NCBI GenBank assembly: GCA_036785705.1
Contig: JAWUZG010001165.1
Location: 62,001-126,000, forward strand
Source of the DNA: Acanthornis magna
Lineage: Eukaryota; Chordata; Aves; Passeriformes; Acanthizidae
Length of the DNA stretch: 64,000 nucleotides
Direction of reading: 5' to 3'
Positions within the stretch are counted from its first letter, which is position 1; every line of letters begins with the position of its first letter. The notes below the pieces were generated by a model. That model was not told the DNA's origin. It did not search any database and saw nothing but the letters and a program-made list of their open reading frames with translations. The position numbers and the translations under genes were made by a program. This document shows, in pieces, positions 29,760-43,537 of the stretch.

Positions 29760-30559
29760 ACACAGTTTTTCCTAACTGGAGAAGAGGAGGAGGTGAGACC
29801 ATGTGAGGGAAACAACATGGAGACACCAAGGTCAGTGGAGAAGGAGGGGAGGAGGTGCTCCAGGTGTGGAGCTGAGATTCCTCTGCTGGGTGTGGTGAGG
29901 ACCATGGTGGAGCAGCTGTGCCCCTGCAGCCCATGGGGTCCAGGGGGTGCAGAGATCCACCCCCAGCCCGTGGGGAGGTGCCCACGCCAGAGCAGGTGAT
30001 GCCTGGAGGAGGCTGTGAGCCAGTGGGAGACCTGGTGGAGAAAGGGCCCTTGATTCCAGGCTGGAGCAGCCTGTCCTTGGAGCACTGCACCGTGTGGATG
30101 AGGAACCCACACCGCAGCAATTTTGGGAAGAGTGCTGCTCGTGAGATTTGGAACCATGTTGGAGAAGTTCAGAGAGAACTGTCTCCCGTGGGAGGAACTC
30201 CAAGGCACATCAGGGGAAGGACTTCTCTTCTGGAGCAGCAGAAGATGTTGGTGATGAACTGACCAAACCCCCACACCCTCTTCCCCGCACTGTTGGTGGG
30301 AAGGACGGAGAGCTTGGGGGGGCAAAACAGTTTTTAAGGACTTATTTTGCTTCTCATTATCCTCCTCTGTAATAAAGTAATAAATTCACTTTGTAACTCA
30401 AAGGTGAGCCTGTTTTGCCCTTGGTGTTTCCTCCCCATCCTTATCTCAACTCATGACTGCGTTGTTAATTTTTTCTCTCCTCTGCCCAGCTGTGGCAGGG
30501 GAGAGTGAGGGAGTGGCTGTTGTGAGTGCCTGGCATTTGGGCATGGTCAAACCACAACA
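29760..30559 (+). mobile_element. ERVL-type endogenous retrovirus 3' end with LTR
   Basis: This GC-richer block stands out from its AT-rich surroundings. It carries the repetitive 'cccgtgggaggaactcc', 'ctgtctcccgtgggagg' and 'gatgaactgaccaaaccccc' strings typical of the avian ERVL 3' region, then an AATAAA polyadenylation signal near 30370, and ends '...ggtcaaaccacaaca' at 30559, an LTR-style CA terminus. The open frames here (up to 189 codons on the minus strand) are shadows of the repeat. The left boundary is not defined and no target duplication was found. Plus orientation follows from the AATAAA and the terminal sequence. Confidence 0.65.
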
Positions 30560-33500
30560 TTTTTGGTCGGAAGAAAATGCTTGAGAAAGATTATGGCTGA
30601 ATCAATGGAAGGCACAGACATAATGTAGACTGTACCAACATACAGAGAAATAACAACGATCAGAAATGCAATCAAGTAAGCTGTACCAATGTCTTTATTT
30701 GAACTCTTCAGTTTCTTTGACTTTGAAGGGTAGTTCTCTGTTGACAATTGAATTTAAAATATGTTGGCATTACTGACAATCTCATTTAGAACTCCTGAAG
30801 TTCTCATCTACAGAAATTGTCTTTCCTGATGAAGTTCCCGATGAACTTCTCATGAAGTTTTTCTGCTTTTCCCATCCTCAGATATGACCCAAGTGTCTTG
30901 TAAAAACAATCACAGAACAAATATTGACATGTATTATGAATAATTTGTTAATTATAGATTAAGGATATTTACATGATTTCTGGACAAAACCAATAATGCC
31001 CACAGATCTCCTGAAACATCTTCACTTTTCTATACCTCTTTTTTAAAGCCATACAGCCTGAATGGTTTTTTTTATGTGTGGATCTTCTGTAGATGAACCA
31101 CAGTCACAAGGGGTGGGTGCTTGTTTTGTCAAATGCTGCTGTTTTCTGGTGTGTGAGAGAACTCCTTCAGTCAAAAACCCCAGCGGTGTCATATCATGCT
31201 AAATTCCCCCAAGTCTGCCTAAGGCTTTAATTTTGAAATGGTATTGTTCCATCAGATTCTTACTCCTTAGCATCACCCATGCAGAGGATTTAATAGTTTA
31301 ATTATTATTTTAAATTAATTTTCTGTTCCATTAAGTATCAACATGACACCTTCTAGTCTGTCTGCCAAGGCTAGTGTCTCGGATTTCTGCTTTCTGCAAC
31401 TGACAAAATGTGTTCCTAAGCATAAATAGCCTTAGCAACCCAAACCCATGATCAAAGCTACAAAGGCAGAAGGATAAAAAGGATCATACATTCACCAATT
31501 TGCTGGTTTTCTATATTTTCTCGTATTCTACTGACAAACCAGATGCTGTTTTTCAGCCCATGAGACTAGAAGATGTATGAAATTTGTGTCTATGAGAGGA
31601 ATATATCTATTTTTTATTATCTTCCCTTTCTTCATGCATGTTATTTCTTAACTGACTGTTTACAAATCCCTGATTACTTTTCTGTATGTCTGCCTTTGAT
31701 GACTCACTATGAAACACAGGGTCCATATATTCATGGGCAGATGGGAAAGTATTTTTTATGGTATAAGTGGGGTTTTTTCACTCACCAGTTCTCAGATTTG
31801 TATAGATTACTTTTAAATTCTTCCTAGATGTGCCTCTGGATAAACACATAATACTACACATGAATCTGAAAAAGATTTGTAGATTTATCACCTTACTAAT
31901 TTTACAATAATGAAACTTACATTTTCCAGTGGAATTCATCCTGTGTTTTCTTAAATAGAATACATTAAATACAATTAAATAGATGCACTAAAACCTTTCT
32001 TTTTCAAGTTAACATTGGCATCATCTCTTTTTGCTACAGCTTCATGACTTTTCTTAGTTTGCATGTGTGAAAGCAAATTTTAAAGACCAGTCTTCTTGTC
32101 ATATTGAGTAACCAGTTGGATGTAGCAAACATTTACTAGAAATTATCTTCCAGTTCAGGGACATCATGGGGTCTATTTATCACTAAATGTTATATAAGTC
32201 CTCAAAATGAGACTAAAATCTTGCAAATATTTTGTGCATGAGGGTGAATTTCTGCATTTTGAATGTATATCTGAAACTAATGCCTCTTTTCACCATGTTA
32301 TGAGGACACGAGGATTCAAGCTTCAATCTACCAAATATATCCATAAGCCTTCCCCAGATTTGTGGAGTGCTATAAATGGTTAAGGACCAAAAATTTGTAG
32401 TACTTGATCATTTTGATTAATGCATTTGAGCATTCTGTCTGGTGAGAAAGAGTGGAGTGTCTCCTTAGGGTGCAACAAAGAGTCCTGACCTTTGCAAGCA
32501 CAGAACTAACACTGACATCAGCACCAAAAAAAAAAAAAGGAAAAAAAAAAAAAGCCAGTCTGGAGTGAAGTCACTGACTAGTGTCTGTCCAGAAGGCAAA
32601 TTACAATGAAACACGATACACAGAAGAATTAAAGTAGCTGTTAATTTTAGCTGCCTACAAGTTTTAGTTACGCAAAAGAACTTAATGAACTTCAGTAAAA
32701 TTACAGGGTAGAAGAGAACAGCTGTCCTCCTAGTCTGGTGGGATTCAGAATGAAATTTTTATAATGTTAGAGTACGACATCAGGGAATTTTAAGCAGAAA
32801 AGAAGGCTAAAAGAAGTGAGGGCTATACGGTGATTAGTACCTTCTTGGATACTATCAATGTTTTGTCACAGGGTAGCAGGAAACACTAAAAGGATATGCT
32901 GTCAACATATAAGCCCAAATCTCACTTGTGATAGACTTTATTCCACATTTTCACTTTCAATCAAAAGACAGTGAAATGGTTCAGCCTCTGGAGAGAAAAC
33001 AGAGTAAGTCTCAAAGCTGTTCTGTCTTCCAGTGACTGATAACAGCTCAGTGAAATAAGTCTTTGCTTGTCCCAATAAATAGGCTGTCCAGACTGGGGAA
33101 GTGATTGGCACACATTTGTCTGGGAACAGAATTATAAGCATGTGAAAGGCTTCTTCCACATTCACAATGAGAGAGCAGAAATCATTCTGCAGAAACACCT
33201 CTGCTACTTACAGGTTTATATTGTTTTCCTGACAGACCTCAACAATACTTTCATCTGAAAGAGAGAGAGAAAATTCATACTGAGAAGCAGACTGAGAGTA
33301 AAGCTATCAGAGAGGGCCTTCCAACAGCCAGTTCAGACAAAGAGTGTAATATTAACTATTTAGGAAGGGAATTATTCTACTACAATCTAGCCATAAAAAC
33401 ACTGTTAGAAACTGGTTGTAGAAAAGATAAGCTGGGACATGTGAAATTGACAGTTTAATATTTGTGATTTTGGCTATGAAAGATGCAATCTGTTACAAAT

Positions 33501-36500
33501 ATTTTCAGGCTGCAATCTGCAGAGGTCGTTCAATCAACACTTTTTAGAAGTGTTCACTAGCATGAGCATCACAAAATGTTTCAGTTATTAAAACCGAAAC
33601 AAAAAACGTGAAAGGTTGGATCTGGGCATTTCAGATAGATTAATGGTGCAGCTGACATGCTGGTCTTTGTCAGTGACCTGAAACCCATGGTACCCCAAGA
33701 GCTGAAATTAGGTGTTCAAAGTGTGAACACCTTAGAGATTGAAGTGTGTGGTGTGAATGTCACTTGAAGTTTGCATCTATGCTGATTACAATATTTTGTC
33801 TGTCCTTGTAGCAGCATTGGCTGCACTGTTAAGGAAAGGACAATCCATACTTTTTATGCAAATGAAGGTCATTGCAAAATATTGTCAGAAATATATGTAA
33901 GGCATGCAGAGCACAAAGATTTTGGGGCATTTCCACACTGCATGGCCTTGCAATTTTTACTTTTTTTGCTGGGAAGGCTGGCAGAAAGACAGAGCCAGGA
34001 GAGTACTGCAACAAGGAAACATTGGATGTAGATGGCAAATTTGCCCTTGACCCAGCCTCGGTGTAAGCTGAGCTGAAGGCTTAGGCAAGGAATCCAAACA
34101 TACTTGGACAAGTACTCTTCCAGTGTACAATTTTATAATAATAATTAAAGAAAAAAACCAAAACCCCAAAAATTTAAATTATATTTTTGAGTCTCTGATG
34201 CTAACTTTAAAAATATGCAATTTTGTTTCTTTTTAAGAATCAGAACCAAAGAGTACTACTGACTTACAGAAAATATGTTGATTAAAAAAAAAACAAACCA
34301 TACAAAAATCTCTGGCAAGGTAGTTGCAGGAGCTCACAGTAAAATTCTTTAAACTGGAAAAGGTTTACTTCATCCCCAGGTTTCCTCACTCAAAATAATA
34401 GCAGTCTTTGAATCAAAATTTCATTCTTCAAGCCTAGGATGAAACTGGGAGTCAAGCAGCTACTTCTAATTGGATGTTGCTGGGAGATTCAGCTTGTACT
34501 GCACAAAGATTTGAAACCAAAAAGCAACAAAATAGAGAACCCATAAAAACTTTTAATAATTTGATAGCCTTGTAAATGCTTTCTATAGAAATTAACTTTT
34601 AGGACTTTTTAGGAGCATTTATTTTCTCATAACAAGGGTGAATTGATTATTGAATGGTCGAATGCACACAGTGCATATTGATCTGTTCATGTGTAGCAGC
34701 TTTCTCCCAGCAGGCACCTTGCTGCCTATTTTAAATAGGATTACTACTCATTAAATTACAATGACCTGGAGCAATGGTCAACAAAGCTGAAATTGCCTCA
34801 GTTCATCACGTTTTGGTTCACTGCCATTAAATTTCAGTGGCTGTGTTTCCCGAGAGTAAATAGACCTGAAGAACATACATGGTTGAATGTTTCAACTTCT
34901 TGTATTTAATCAAGCAAACCTAAAAATTTCATACCTGTATTTGGAAGTTAAGGAAGTGTAAGGAATTCTTTGTTTTAGTTTTAAGGAATTTTAATACTTG
35001 TTTTAGATTAAAGCATAACAATCTTCGGCTGATGTGATACACAGCCATACCTGCTACAGTGGCTTTTCTACCCAGGGGACTTTATTTTGATTTAAAGAAC
35101 TGTTGTTCTGGCAGTTAAATCAGGCCAGGAACTTCATCTAGACTGTCTGGCCACATTTGTGTCTCTTAATTTTAGACATGAACACAGAAAAGGGACATAG
35201 AAGTCCCCTTAATTACATAGGCACTTGACCAAACAATACATTGTAGTTTTCTTCATTGAGTGATGGAACTGAAAGCTGCCATGTACTGTTTTCCAATTAA
35301 TCCAGAGTAAAATTATCTCTGAATGTTTCAGAAATAAAATGATTGCCTAATTTTTTTGATATTTTAAAGACAGACAGAAAGTGGAAGCTATTTGCAAAGA
35401 CAGCGGCACATTCACCCTTCATACTAGGAAGACATTGGGATGAAACCTGGGAAAGACAAAAACCAAATTCTCTTTCAAACTGAGCTGAGAAAGAATCTCA
35501 GTCTTGAAAAACATCCTAAAGCTAAAATAAAGAGAAGTATTAGAAAAAAAAAATCTCACGTAGGGTGTACTGATGTTCCATGTATCATACTACAGTTACC
35601 ATCATTATCTTTCTGGTAAAAGTAGGTTTTATCAATATTTAAACTATTTATTTACTCTCACACGAAGTCTTAAAGTTGAGGTTTCTTTAGCTGGGGTCGA
35701 AAGAAACAAAGAAAGAATTTTATATGTAATGATACCTCTTTTAGTGGACAGGACCTCTTCCATGGAAGGACATTACACTCCCTACTGCCATTAACCTTTT
35801 GTCTGCGATTTGCTAACCACTACTGTAGCATTGTCCATGTGGCTTCTGCGATTATGTTTCTAAAGCTGCTTTGAAACTCAAGTTGAAGCAATAGTGAAGA
35901 TTTCTCAGTTTTAGTGAAACTACTGTAAATTTACCTGAACACATTTCAAGGCGGTTTTACTGCGTGTGAGAGAGTTCAGTGACATACACCAGAAGAATAT
36001 GTGATGATTGCAGGGTGAACATCAGTCTCCTTGCAGACACATTTTCACCTGCTCATGTGGAATGCACCTGTGCCTTGTTGGCAGTACCTTTGGCATTTTG
36101 CTCTCTCAACAGATGAAGTGTGTTTTTGTCTGTTTGTCCTTTTAGATTATACTGGGTGTTTCCTAACGTGCTCCTTCAAATTTTACACTTCAAAATTGCT
36201 GTGGCTTTCACTGTCATAATTTAGCTTGACTACTCCAAACCCACGTGTCATGGATGATGCAGACATAATGCCATTAGTTGCATCTAACAAAAAGATTTGT
36301 GGAGAGTGAAATGATTTGTGCAGTGAGACTGAATTCGAGCTAATTACCTACTGTTACTAGCAGTCAATAGTACAGTTTGCAAAAACAAGAGGGGAGTCCA
36401 CATCATTTCCAATCTGCATTGCATATATTTCAGGGGTGGGGAGCGAGAGCTACTAAATGATGCACAGCAGTATCCCATAACAGATGATGTTTTGGTTTTC

Positions 36501-39500
36501 ATTTTTAATTCTGCTTTGTTACTTAACTTGAAAGCTTCATTTTCAATGGATATTCCAAACAGTCGTTTAAAGCTCTGATTTTAAAAATAGCAATCAGTTA
36601 ATGTAATTTCACCTCCTGTGTACTTACTGTCTGTTTTCTACTTTTGTAGAGTCTTTTCTGTTAGCTAGAGTGAAGCCTGACATTTGTTCTCCATGCAGGC
36701 TCTGAGTATGTGGCTTCTTCTGCCCTACTGCATCCTAATTTTTCAGCAGCAATATTGTGTCATTTACAAATAAGTAATTGGACCTAAGTGTAGAAGTTTG
36801 AGATTTACAGTTGAAAACCACTCAGTGCAAAGTAATAAGTTAGTGCACATATGCATTTAAATTAACAGAAGAATAATGACATAAAGTGACTGCTTAAGTG
36901 GGTAAATATATTCATGTAAGTACAAAATAATCTTTATACTCATGAGGCAGATAATTTCCAGCTGAAGTTGACTATCTATTTACATATTCATATGTGCCAC
37001 AAATTTTTGCAGTAACATAGAGAAGATGGGAGAAAATGGTAAACACTTATAACTATGCCTTAAAATAAAACCTTACTGCCTTTGGCTTTTAATTTCATTG
37101 GAGGATGCCCCCATCTAGCTAAGGGAATTCACCTTTGGGGAGGAAAATGTGGGATTAAACATTTTGGTCTATAGAATGTATGTACATTCTGTCAAAATTC
37201 AACTCCTCAGATGTTATGGTTATACCTAGGCCTGTCTTTTAAAAGATGGCCAAAAGAATAAATAATAGTGTTGGGGCCTTTTTGCATAACCTCTGCAATT
37301 TGGTCATCATATAAGAAGTTGCCATCTTCGGTCGCTTTCTCTCTTCTAACGAGAAATTCATCCTTTGATATTTAAAGTTCCCATAAGTGTCACAACCCAA
37401 AACTATTTGAAAGTCTGTCAGTGTCCGCAGGATTTTTAAAGTTCTTTGATTGAATAGGGATAGGCACCTTCTTTTAAAACAGTTTACTTATAGTGGATGA
37501 AGACATTCTGACATTGGAAAATTTAAGATCTAGGAAACTCTGGCCTCCACATTTTCTTGTGTGACAGTTGTTTAGGCACATTAGTTTTCAATGTATTGAC
37601 TCAATTGTTTTGGTATCCTAGACAAAGTGTTTGCAATTTTGGATTTAATTTTGGGACACCTGATGTCCTATGCACTGTAAAGAGGGTGAGAAAACTTAAT
37701 ACATTGTCATGGATTTTGCTTTGAGCCTGAAGGCTTCCAAGTTAGAAGTTATGGAACTTGTGCTAAAGGTGTGTAGGTCATTCCTTGAACCTAATGTGAA
37801 CTACTTTTCATCATGTTGAAATTACTGCTGTGACAACAATTGATCTGTACCAGTATCTTGCAAAGCATAGTAGCGCAAAGATTTAGCATTAAATGAAAGA
37901 ATTCCACTAAAACCTTGTAAACATGCTGGTAAGGAGGTTGCATTGGGAGTATGTGCTGCCAGTTATTTCAGAAGTACTATTTATATCTTCCTTTTGTTTG
38001 TAAAATAACACTCAGCTGAAGGGACTTTTGCTGCTTCTAATACTGATTTCTGAGATGCCTCTCACATTATTTTTTTGAGGGTGGCTAACATACGATTTCT
38101 CAGGTTTCAGCTGGAGTGAAACCCTGCAGCAGGGGTGGTAAATCAAATCTGTGACTTGCCCCCTTCATTTCTGACCGTTTGGTGACACACTGATTCTGAG
38201 TTTTGCTGCTGTCTGTAAGTTCCTTTCTCCATTACACGTTGGTGGATTTCTTTTGCCTGAGGATGGGCAGATGCTGCACAGCTTGTTGGTTTAACTAAAG
38301 AGAGTTTCTAGGGCCCACTGGCACCCTCTCTCATCCTGGAAAGGATGTTTTAGCTCATGTTTTGGACTTAGAGTGACTGTTTTCGTATTTAACACAGATT
38401 TTGAGAAACTGAGATCAGATGCTCTGTATTACAGAGGTAATGCCTCGACACATCTCTCCACATAAATATTACACAGCAGCGTGCATTGTGCCCTGTTGGC
38501 ACAGTGATTACTGAATGATGGCAGCTTCTCAGTGCTCTTAAACAGTTTAGTGGATGACATTACATTTCACTTTCTTCTTTCCCTCTGAGTCCCACTATGC
38601 TGGATGAGATTTTATTTTATTATAGATTTGGTTTTTTATTGCAAAAAACATATGTGTTGAAATGGAAACATTCAAAAGATAATCCCTAGTTCTGATGCCT
38701 CTTCTATCTCAAAATAATAATAACAATAATAATAATAACAGCAGCAGCAGCAGCAACAACCCCTACCCCCAACAGTTTTGATATGGATAAAATCTGCTTC
38801 AAACATGTTGAATATTAATCAAAACTGAAACAACTTGGTTTGTCCAATCTAAACACTCCTTCCGTCCTTGTGTTTCAATTTAACATCAGTGGATATTCTC
38901 ACTCTTACTCTATGATTTTTTTTAGCACTTCAGAGAAACTTGTGGTAGAGCAGAATGACATTCCAGTCTCTCCACTACAGTGACATCAATCTTCTCAAAC
39001 AGAACACTGGCAGTTACCAAAAATCTGCAGTTACCAAAAATCATGTGCTTATACTTTTAAACTGCTAGAATGGCACATGTTTTGCTTTACTAGTCAGCAT
39101 TCCGACAGGTGCTTGAGGCTACTCTTCAGGAGTTAACATAATCCAGGACCCATTCCTGGACATTTGCACATAGTCCTTCTGCACTGAAAGCTTAGAGAGT
39201 TTTTATATAGAAGTACTCTCCAGTCACTCTCCTCACTGGGGGCTTTGATATACATGTGTAATTCCTTGACAATATAATAGATTAAACTGCTCTGTAAATT
39301 AATATACAGGCCATAATTTATAACTACTATGTTCTGAAAGAAATTATACTCTAAAACATTGGATGTTCTGTGCCAGTTGTCTTAAGGTCAGAGGCCACTT
39401 GCAGACACGTCTAGTTTAATTGTATTTTAACAGGTCAACTACATTACACAAATAATTCTGTTAGCACACAGAAGTCTGTGTGGCTTATATCAAGGTTTAG

Positions 39501-41929
39501 TGTTCAATAATTTTCTGAGTGAGGGCTCCTGAAAGCCAAACAATCTCTGAACCAAAATGATTTAAAATGTAAAGAAGAATGTACAGCCTGACAACAACAA
39601 AAAAAATTAATCAGTGGCATTCCATCTCTTTTTTAAAAAAGTAATATGAATCCTAAAATCAACAGGTAGTTTCTGACTAAACAAAAGGTGGAGTGAGTCA
39701 TGTAGCAAACAGCATGATGCCAGTGTTGCCCAACATTTTCAGGCAAGCTTTTGACCTTTCCATCAAAGGCATTAGATTATGAGGCAGTAAAAACTTTGGG
39801 AATTAAATAGTTCTCCTTCATGGGACATATTCAGATGTCTCTGTGGTATTCAGTGCTCTTCTAGCAGAAATATACTAGAAAAAAAGAGCAAAGGAACCAA
39901 CAGTTTAGGAATGCTACTAAATCTAGATCCCATCTGAGTGTCATTCTGTGTTTTAAAGCAGGACTAACCAAGAAATGCTGTAGTAAATATATTGAATCTA
40001 GTCTAAAAAAGATTTTTTTTAAACTTCTGATCTGTATGCATTTCATTAAGTTACCAGATCTGGTAAAAATATGAAGCAGATGCAGCAGTAAAGGGAAAAG
40101 GGAACTCACCTCGGTTTAATAGGATCCTAGGTGCTCAACTCTCAAAGGTGGAAACACGCTGAGAAGCAGGAGAGAGCCACCACCATACAATCCGTACCAA
40201 ATTTTTATGGACCTCACAAAATTAGCATATCTACCTAAAATCCCCCCAAAAGAAACTTAATAAATGAAGTAATTGTCCCCCTATTCTAATTAACACCCCC
40301 CCCAAATGAGACTACAGCCTAGTTTACAAAAACGTATTCCAGAGAGAAGGCTCCGTCCAAGGTTGCAGCCTCTAGTTCTGAGATAGTAAAAATGTTTGGT
40401 CTTCTTCACTTGACAAGACCCCAGACTAAGCTAAATATCAGACTACAAGAGTTATAAACATGCAGGGCTATAGTAAAAGGGGTGTGTATAGAGGGCAACA
40501 AGGAAGAGAAAGGGTATAAAATGTACAAAAAGGGTATAAAAAGAAAAGACAAAACCCGTCAGCATCAATATCACTTACTTTCTGTGACGAAGAATTTTTT
40601 TAGTCTATTTACTGATGTTGTGATAAGTCTTTGACAAGTGTTTGTAAATTAAAAACTGTGCCATTAACTTATGAAAAGTAATTACAATACGGATGGCACA
40701 ACACATTTAGGGTCCACTTCTCATTTATAAAGATTTCCAGTAAAATAATTGGAATAATGATGCCATATTCCAGATATGTGTGGTAATCTCTCTACACTCA
40801 GGCTGTATTTCTGTTGTTCTGCTGTGGGGTTGTGTGCCTACAACCTTGCATCTAGGCCTGACTTTGTGTCTGCCTCTTTTCTTGGATGGACTTTGCTCCC
40901 TGTCAGCCTTTCTGATAAGATTTTTTACTAGGAACTATAGTTCTCTTTTGGGTTCTGTTAACTTCCTGATGAGTTCACATACTATAACTTTTCAATGTTT
41001 AATGAGTGATGATGGGTGGAGTACCAAGGAGATAGTGTGAACAAAGAAGAAAATAACAGTCTGGATGGCAAAAGCCGTAGGTAGATCAGCATGGAATGGA
41101 AGGCAGAGAGACCCAGCTCTAACTAACGAGAATATTTGACACACCAAATATTACAAGCATTGCAACCTTGCTCTTTGCAATCTTCAACACCTAATAATTA
41201 TTAAAATAATGCAAAGAAACAACATGTTTAAATTTTTTTCTTGCCATTGAGAAATTGTGCCACAATACTCGTTCTTGAATAATAGCAATTTCAAATTACT
41301 TGTATTAAGAAAAGAGCAGAATAAGATTATTCTTGTTTGTTTGGGTGAGAAATTACATAAGCAGAACACGACAGGAAAAGGCTGGAATTCTGGCTGCCTT
41401 TTTTTCCTCTTTGTAGCAGACAGGATATGTGTGTGTTTGTGTCTTTTTGTATTTGTGTGAAGTGTATTAGGTAAATATTCCATGTTTTTCACTGGAGACT
41501 TTCAAAGGGAAAGCAAATGACTGATTTTGGCAACTAGTTCTTCAAACTCTGATATCTGTAATGACTGATAGGTTGCTTGGCATAGTGAAGTTTAAAATTT
41601 CACCTTAAGGAACCACAGACATGAATGTTAGGAAACTTGGTTCTGCTGCAGGCTATTCTCAAATCTGTTGTGACCTGGCAAATACAGCAGTTTCCTTTTT
41701 GTGACTCCCTAACCCTTTGCATATTAGACCTTTGTATTTTTTTTAGAATAGTCACAGTGGACTAGTAACTTGTACATTTCCTTAAAGTCAACCAGACCCT
41801 TTGCATGGATCATATCCACACCAAGATTCCTTAGTTAACTTTTCCTGTCTTGAGCTCTTAGAGCTGAGCTAAGATATTTTTTCCTTTTGCTACTCAGAGA
41901 TATGACTCAAGTCTCCGTACAATTTCAAA
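30560..41929. other. AT-rich gene desert, continued
   Basis: No convincing gene. There are A-rich runs at 32526-32553, a compound trinucleotide microsatellite at 38711-38760, and an 8-bp inverted repeat (AGAATGTA / TACATTCT) near 37175. The segment 40130-40560 has two copies of 'agggtataaaa' and a poly-C run and could be an old LTR, but I cannot support this. Confidence 0.5.
38711..38760. repeat. Compound microsatellite (AAT)n(CAG)n(CAA)n
   Basis: An AATAAT-type array runs into five CAG units and then CAA units. It is a simple repeat with no coding frame around it. Confidence 0.9.
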
Positions 41930-42478
41930 GTGCTATCCAATAAAGGCCAGGTAGGCTCTGCAATGACCCATTATACTTTCCCACTACAAAACCTGCTCCT
42001 GTTGACTCTCGTGGGCCACTGCTCCTCACAGGAGCATGGTGCTGCTGGGCTCTCCATGGACTGCAGGCTCCTTCCTGGCACCTTCACCTGCTCTGGCGTG
42101 GCATCCTGCACAGGTCCAGCGCGGATATCAGCTCCTTTGCAGTTCTCTCGGTGTACAGAGGCAATCTGCTTCACCACAGGCCTGCTGGGGAATCTGCTGC
42201 GATGCCTGGACCACCTCCTCCCCCACCTTCTTCACCAATATTGGTGTCTGCAAGGCTGCTTCACACACATTTTTTCCCTTACTCCTCTCTCACCCTCTGC
42301 TATGCGGCATTTTTATGCTTCTTAAAAAATACCGTCTCAGACCTGCCATCACCTTGGGTGGGTGTGTTGGAGCTCTCTGGAACTGTTTCTGGTACAGAGC
42401 AGCCCAAGCTTCTTCTCACAAAGGCCACCCCTGCAGCCCCACTCTCCCAGCACCTGAGCATTGTACACAATAAAGCTA
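41930..42478 (+). mobile_element. Interspersed repeat, family unsure, ends at AATAAAGC
   Basis: The sequence changes abruptly from the AT-rich desert to a C/T-rich block containing 'ggaccacctcctcccccacc', 'ggtgtctgcaaggctgcttc' and 'cctgcagccccactctccc', and ends with 'acacaataaagc', which looks like a polyadenylation signal. Similar strings occur in multi-copy avian retroviral repeats as I remember them, but I cannot name the family. Open frames of 110-145 codons in all plus frames reflect low stop density, not a gene. A solo LTR is inserted immediately after its end. Confidence 0.35.
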
Positions 42479-42484
42479 AATAAT

Positions 42485-42985
42485 TGTTGGGATCCGAGCG
42501 AGGAAAGGACTACAGCACACCAATGTGATGTTCCGATAGCCAATTTATTATTATAAAAGCTTATATTTTATAACATAACTTGTTCCTTATACGTGATTGT
42601 ACCATGATCATGCATACCTGTGATTGGCTGCACTACTTTGTTCACGTGAGTAATTTCTCTAATGATTGGATAATTATTGTTCGTAAGCTGTTGGAAAGCC
42701 ATTTGTAAGCAACACCACTACTTGCTACAATAGCCCAAAATTTTGTTACTTGCTTCCACCTTCTCCTTACTTGCTTCCACATTCTCCTGTCACTTCAGCG
42801 GATTTTTCTTATTGCTTCAGCGGTTTGCAACTGTCCCTTCATTGTTCTTTTATATACCTTCTACAGTTCCTTCATTGTTCTTTCATACTCTTCACATGTC
42901 TTCCATTGTTCTTTCATACTCTTCACAGTGCCCTCTATTATTCTCCCATACCTTTTACAGTTCCTCCACTGCCCAGGCTCCAACA
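42485..42985 (-). mobile_element. Solo LTR (class II type), 501 bp, with 6-bp TSD
   Basis: The element starts TGTTGGGATCC and ends CTCCAACA on the plus strand and is flanked on both sides by AATAAT (42479-42484 and 42986-42991). Its termini are near-inverted (TGTTGG and CCAACA). A minus-strand AATAAA (plus TTTATT at 42544-42549) sets the orientation. In the U3 part (42833-42970 on the plus strand) about four diverged units of roughly 30 bp, each with 'ttcattgttctttcatac' or similar, form an enhancer-like tandem array, next to two 21-bp 'acttgcttccac' units. A 6-bp duplication is typical of class II (ERVK-like) integrases. No internal region remains, so it is a recombination product. Confidence 0.85.
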
Positions 42986-43537
42986 AATAATGTGAGCTTC
43001 CAGTGGACAAAATGTTATGAAGAGTGATCACCTTTGCAAATGACATTATTAAGCTTTTTTACAGGTAGTTTCAGTGGAGAAGTCCAGGACTGAATAGGAA
43101 TGGTGATTTACCTATCTGTCCTTGAGCTCAGTCCTACAGGTGCTGTTTATCAGTAAATATGTCGGTAAAGCCGAGTACAGGCAAGGGCAATACCTGAGTC
43201 TTGCATCATCTCATTCTCTGGGGAAAAATGGTCATTCAAGTTATTAGGGTTCTTCACATGAAAAGTCATATAAAACAGCAACATCTATTAGGTAATTATG
43301 GTATTGTCAAAGCAGACTTGCATCTTGCTCCTTCTGAGGGTGCCAATAAGCTGTTTGAAAGTTGGGCCTTGTATCCTAAGCCATCATCTTGCTGTAGTGA
43401 CTCGGAAAAAGAGTCACCCTCAAGGGTGTTTCATTCTGTCACAGAGTAGAAATCTTAGAGGGAGGTGACATGGCAGGTAGATTACTCATTTAGATTATAA
43501 CCACTGACCTCTTGAGAGCTGAAGTCAGGTGAGGGAA

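Noticed and set aside
29756..30325. 189-codon minus frame and several plus frames
   Set aside because: They lie inside the ERVL-type 3' region, which is GC rich and internally repetitive. Frames are shadows of the repeat.
40130..40560. Possible LTR with two 'agggtataaaa' motifs
   Set aside because: No termini, target duplication or family match could be found.
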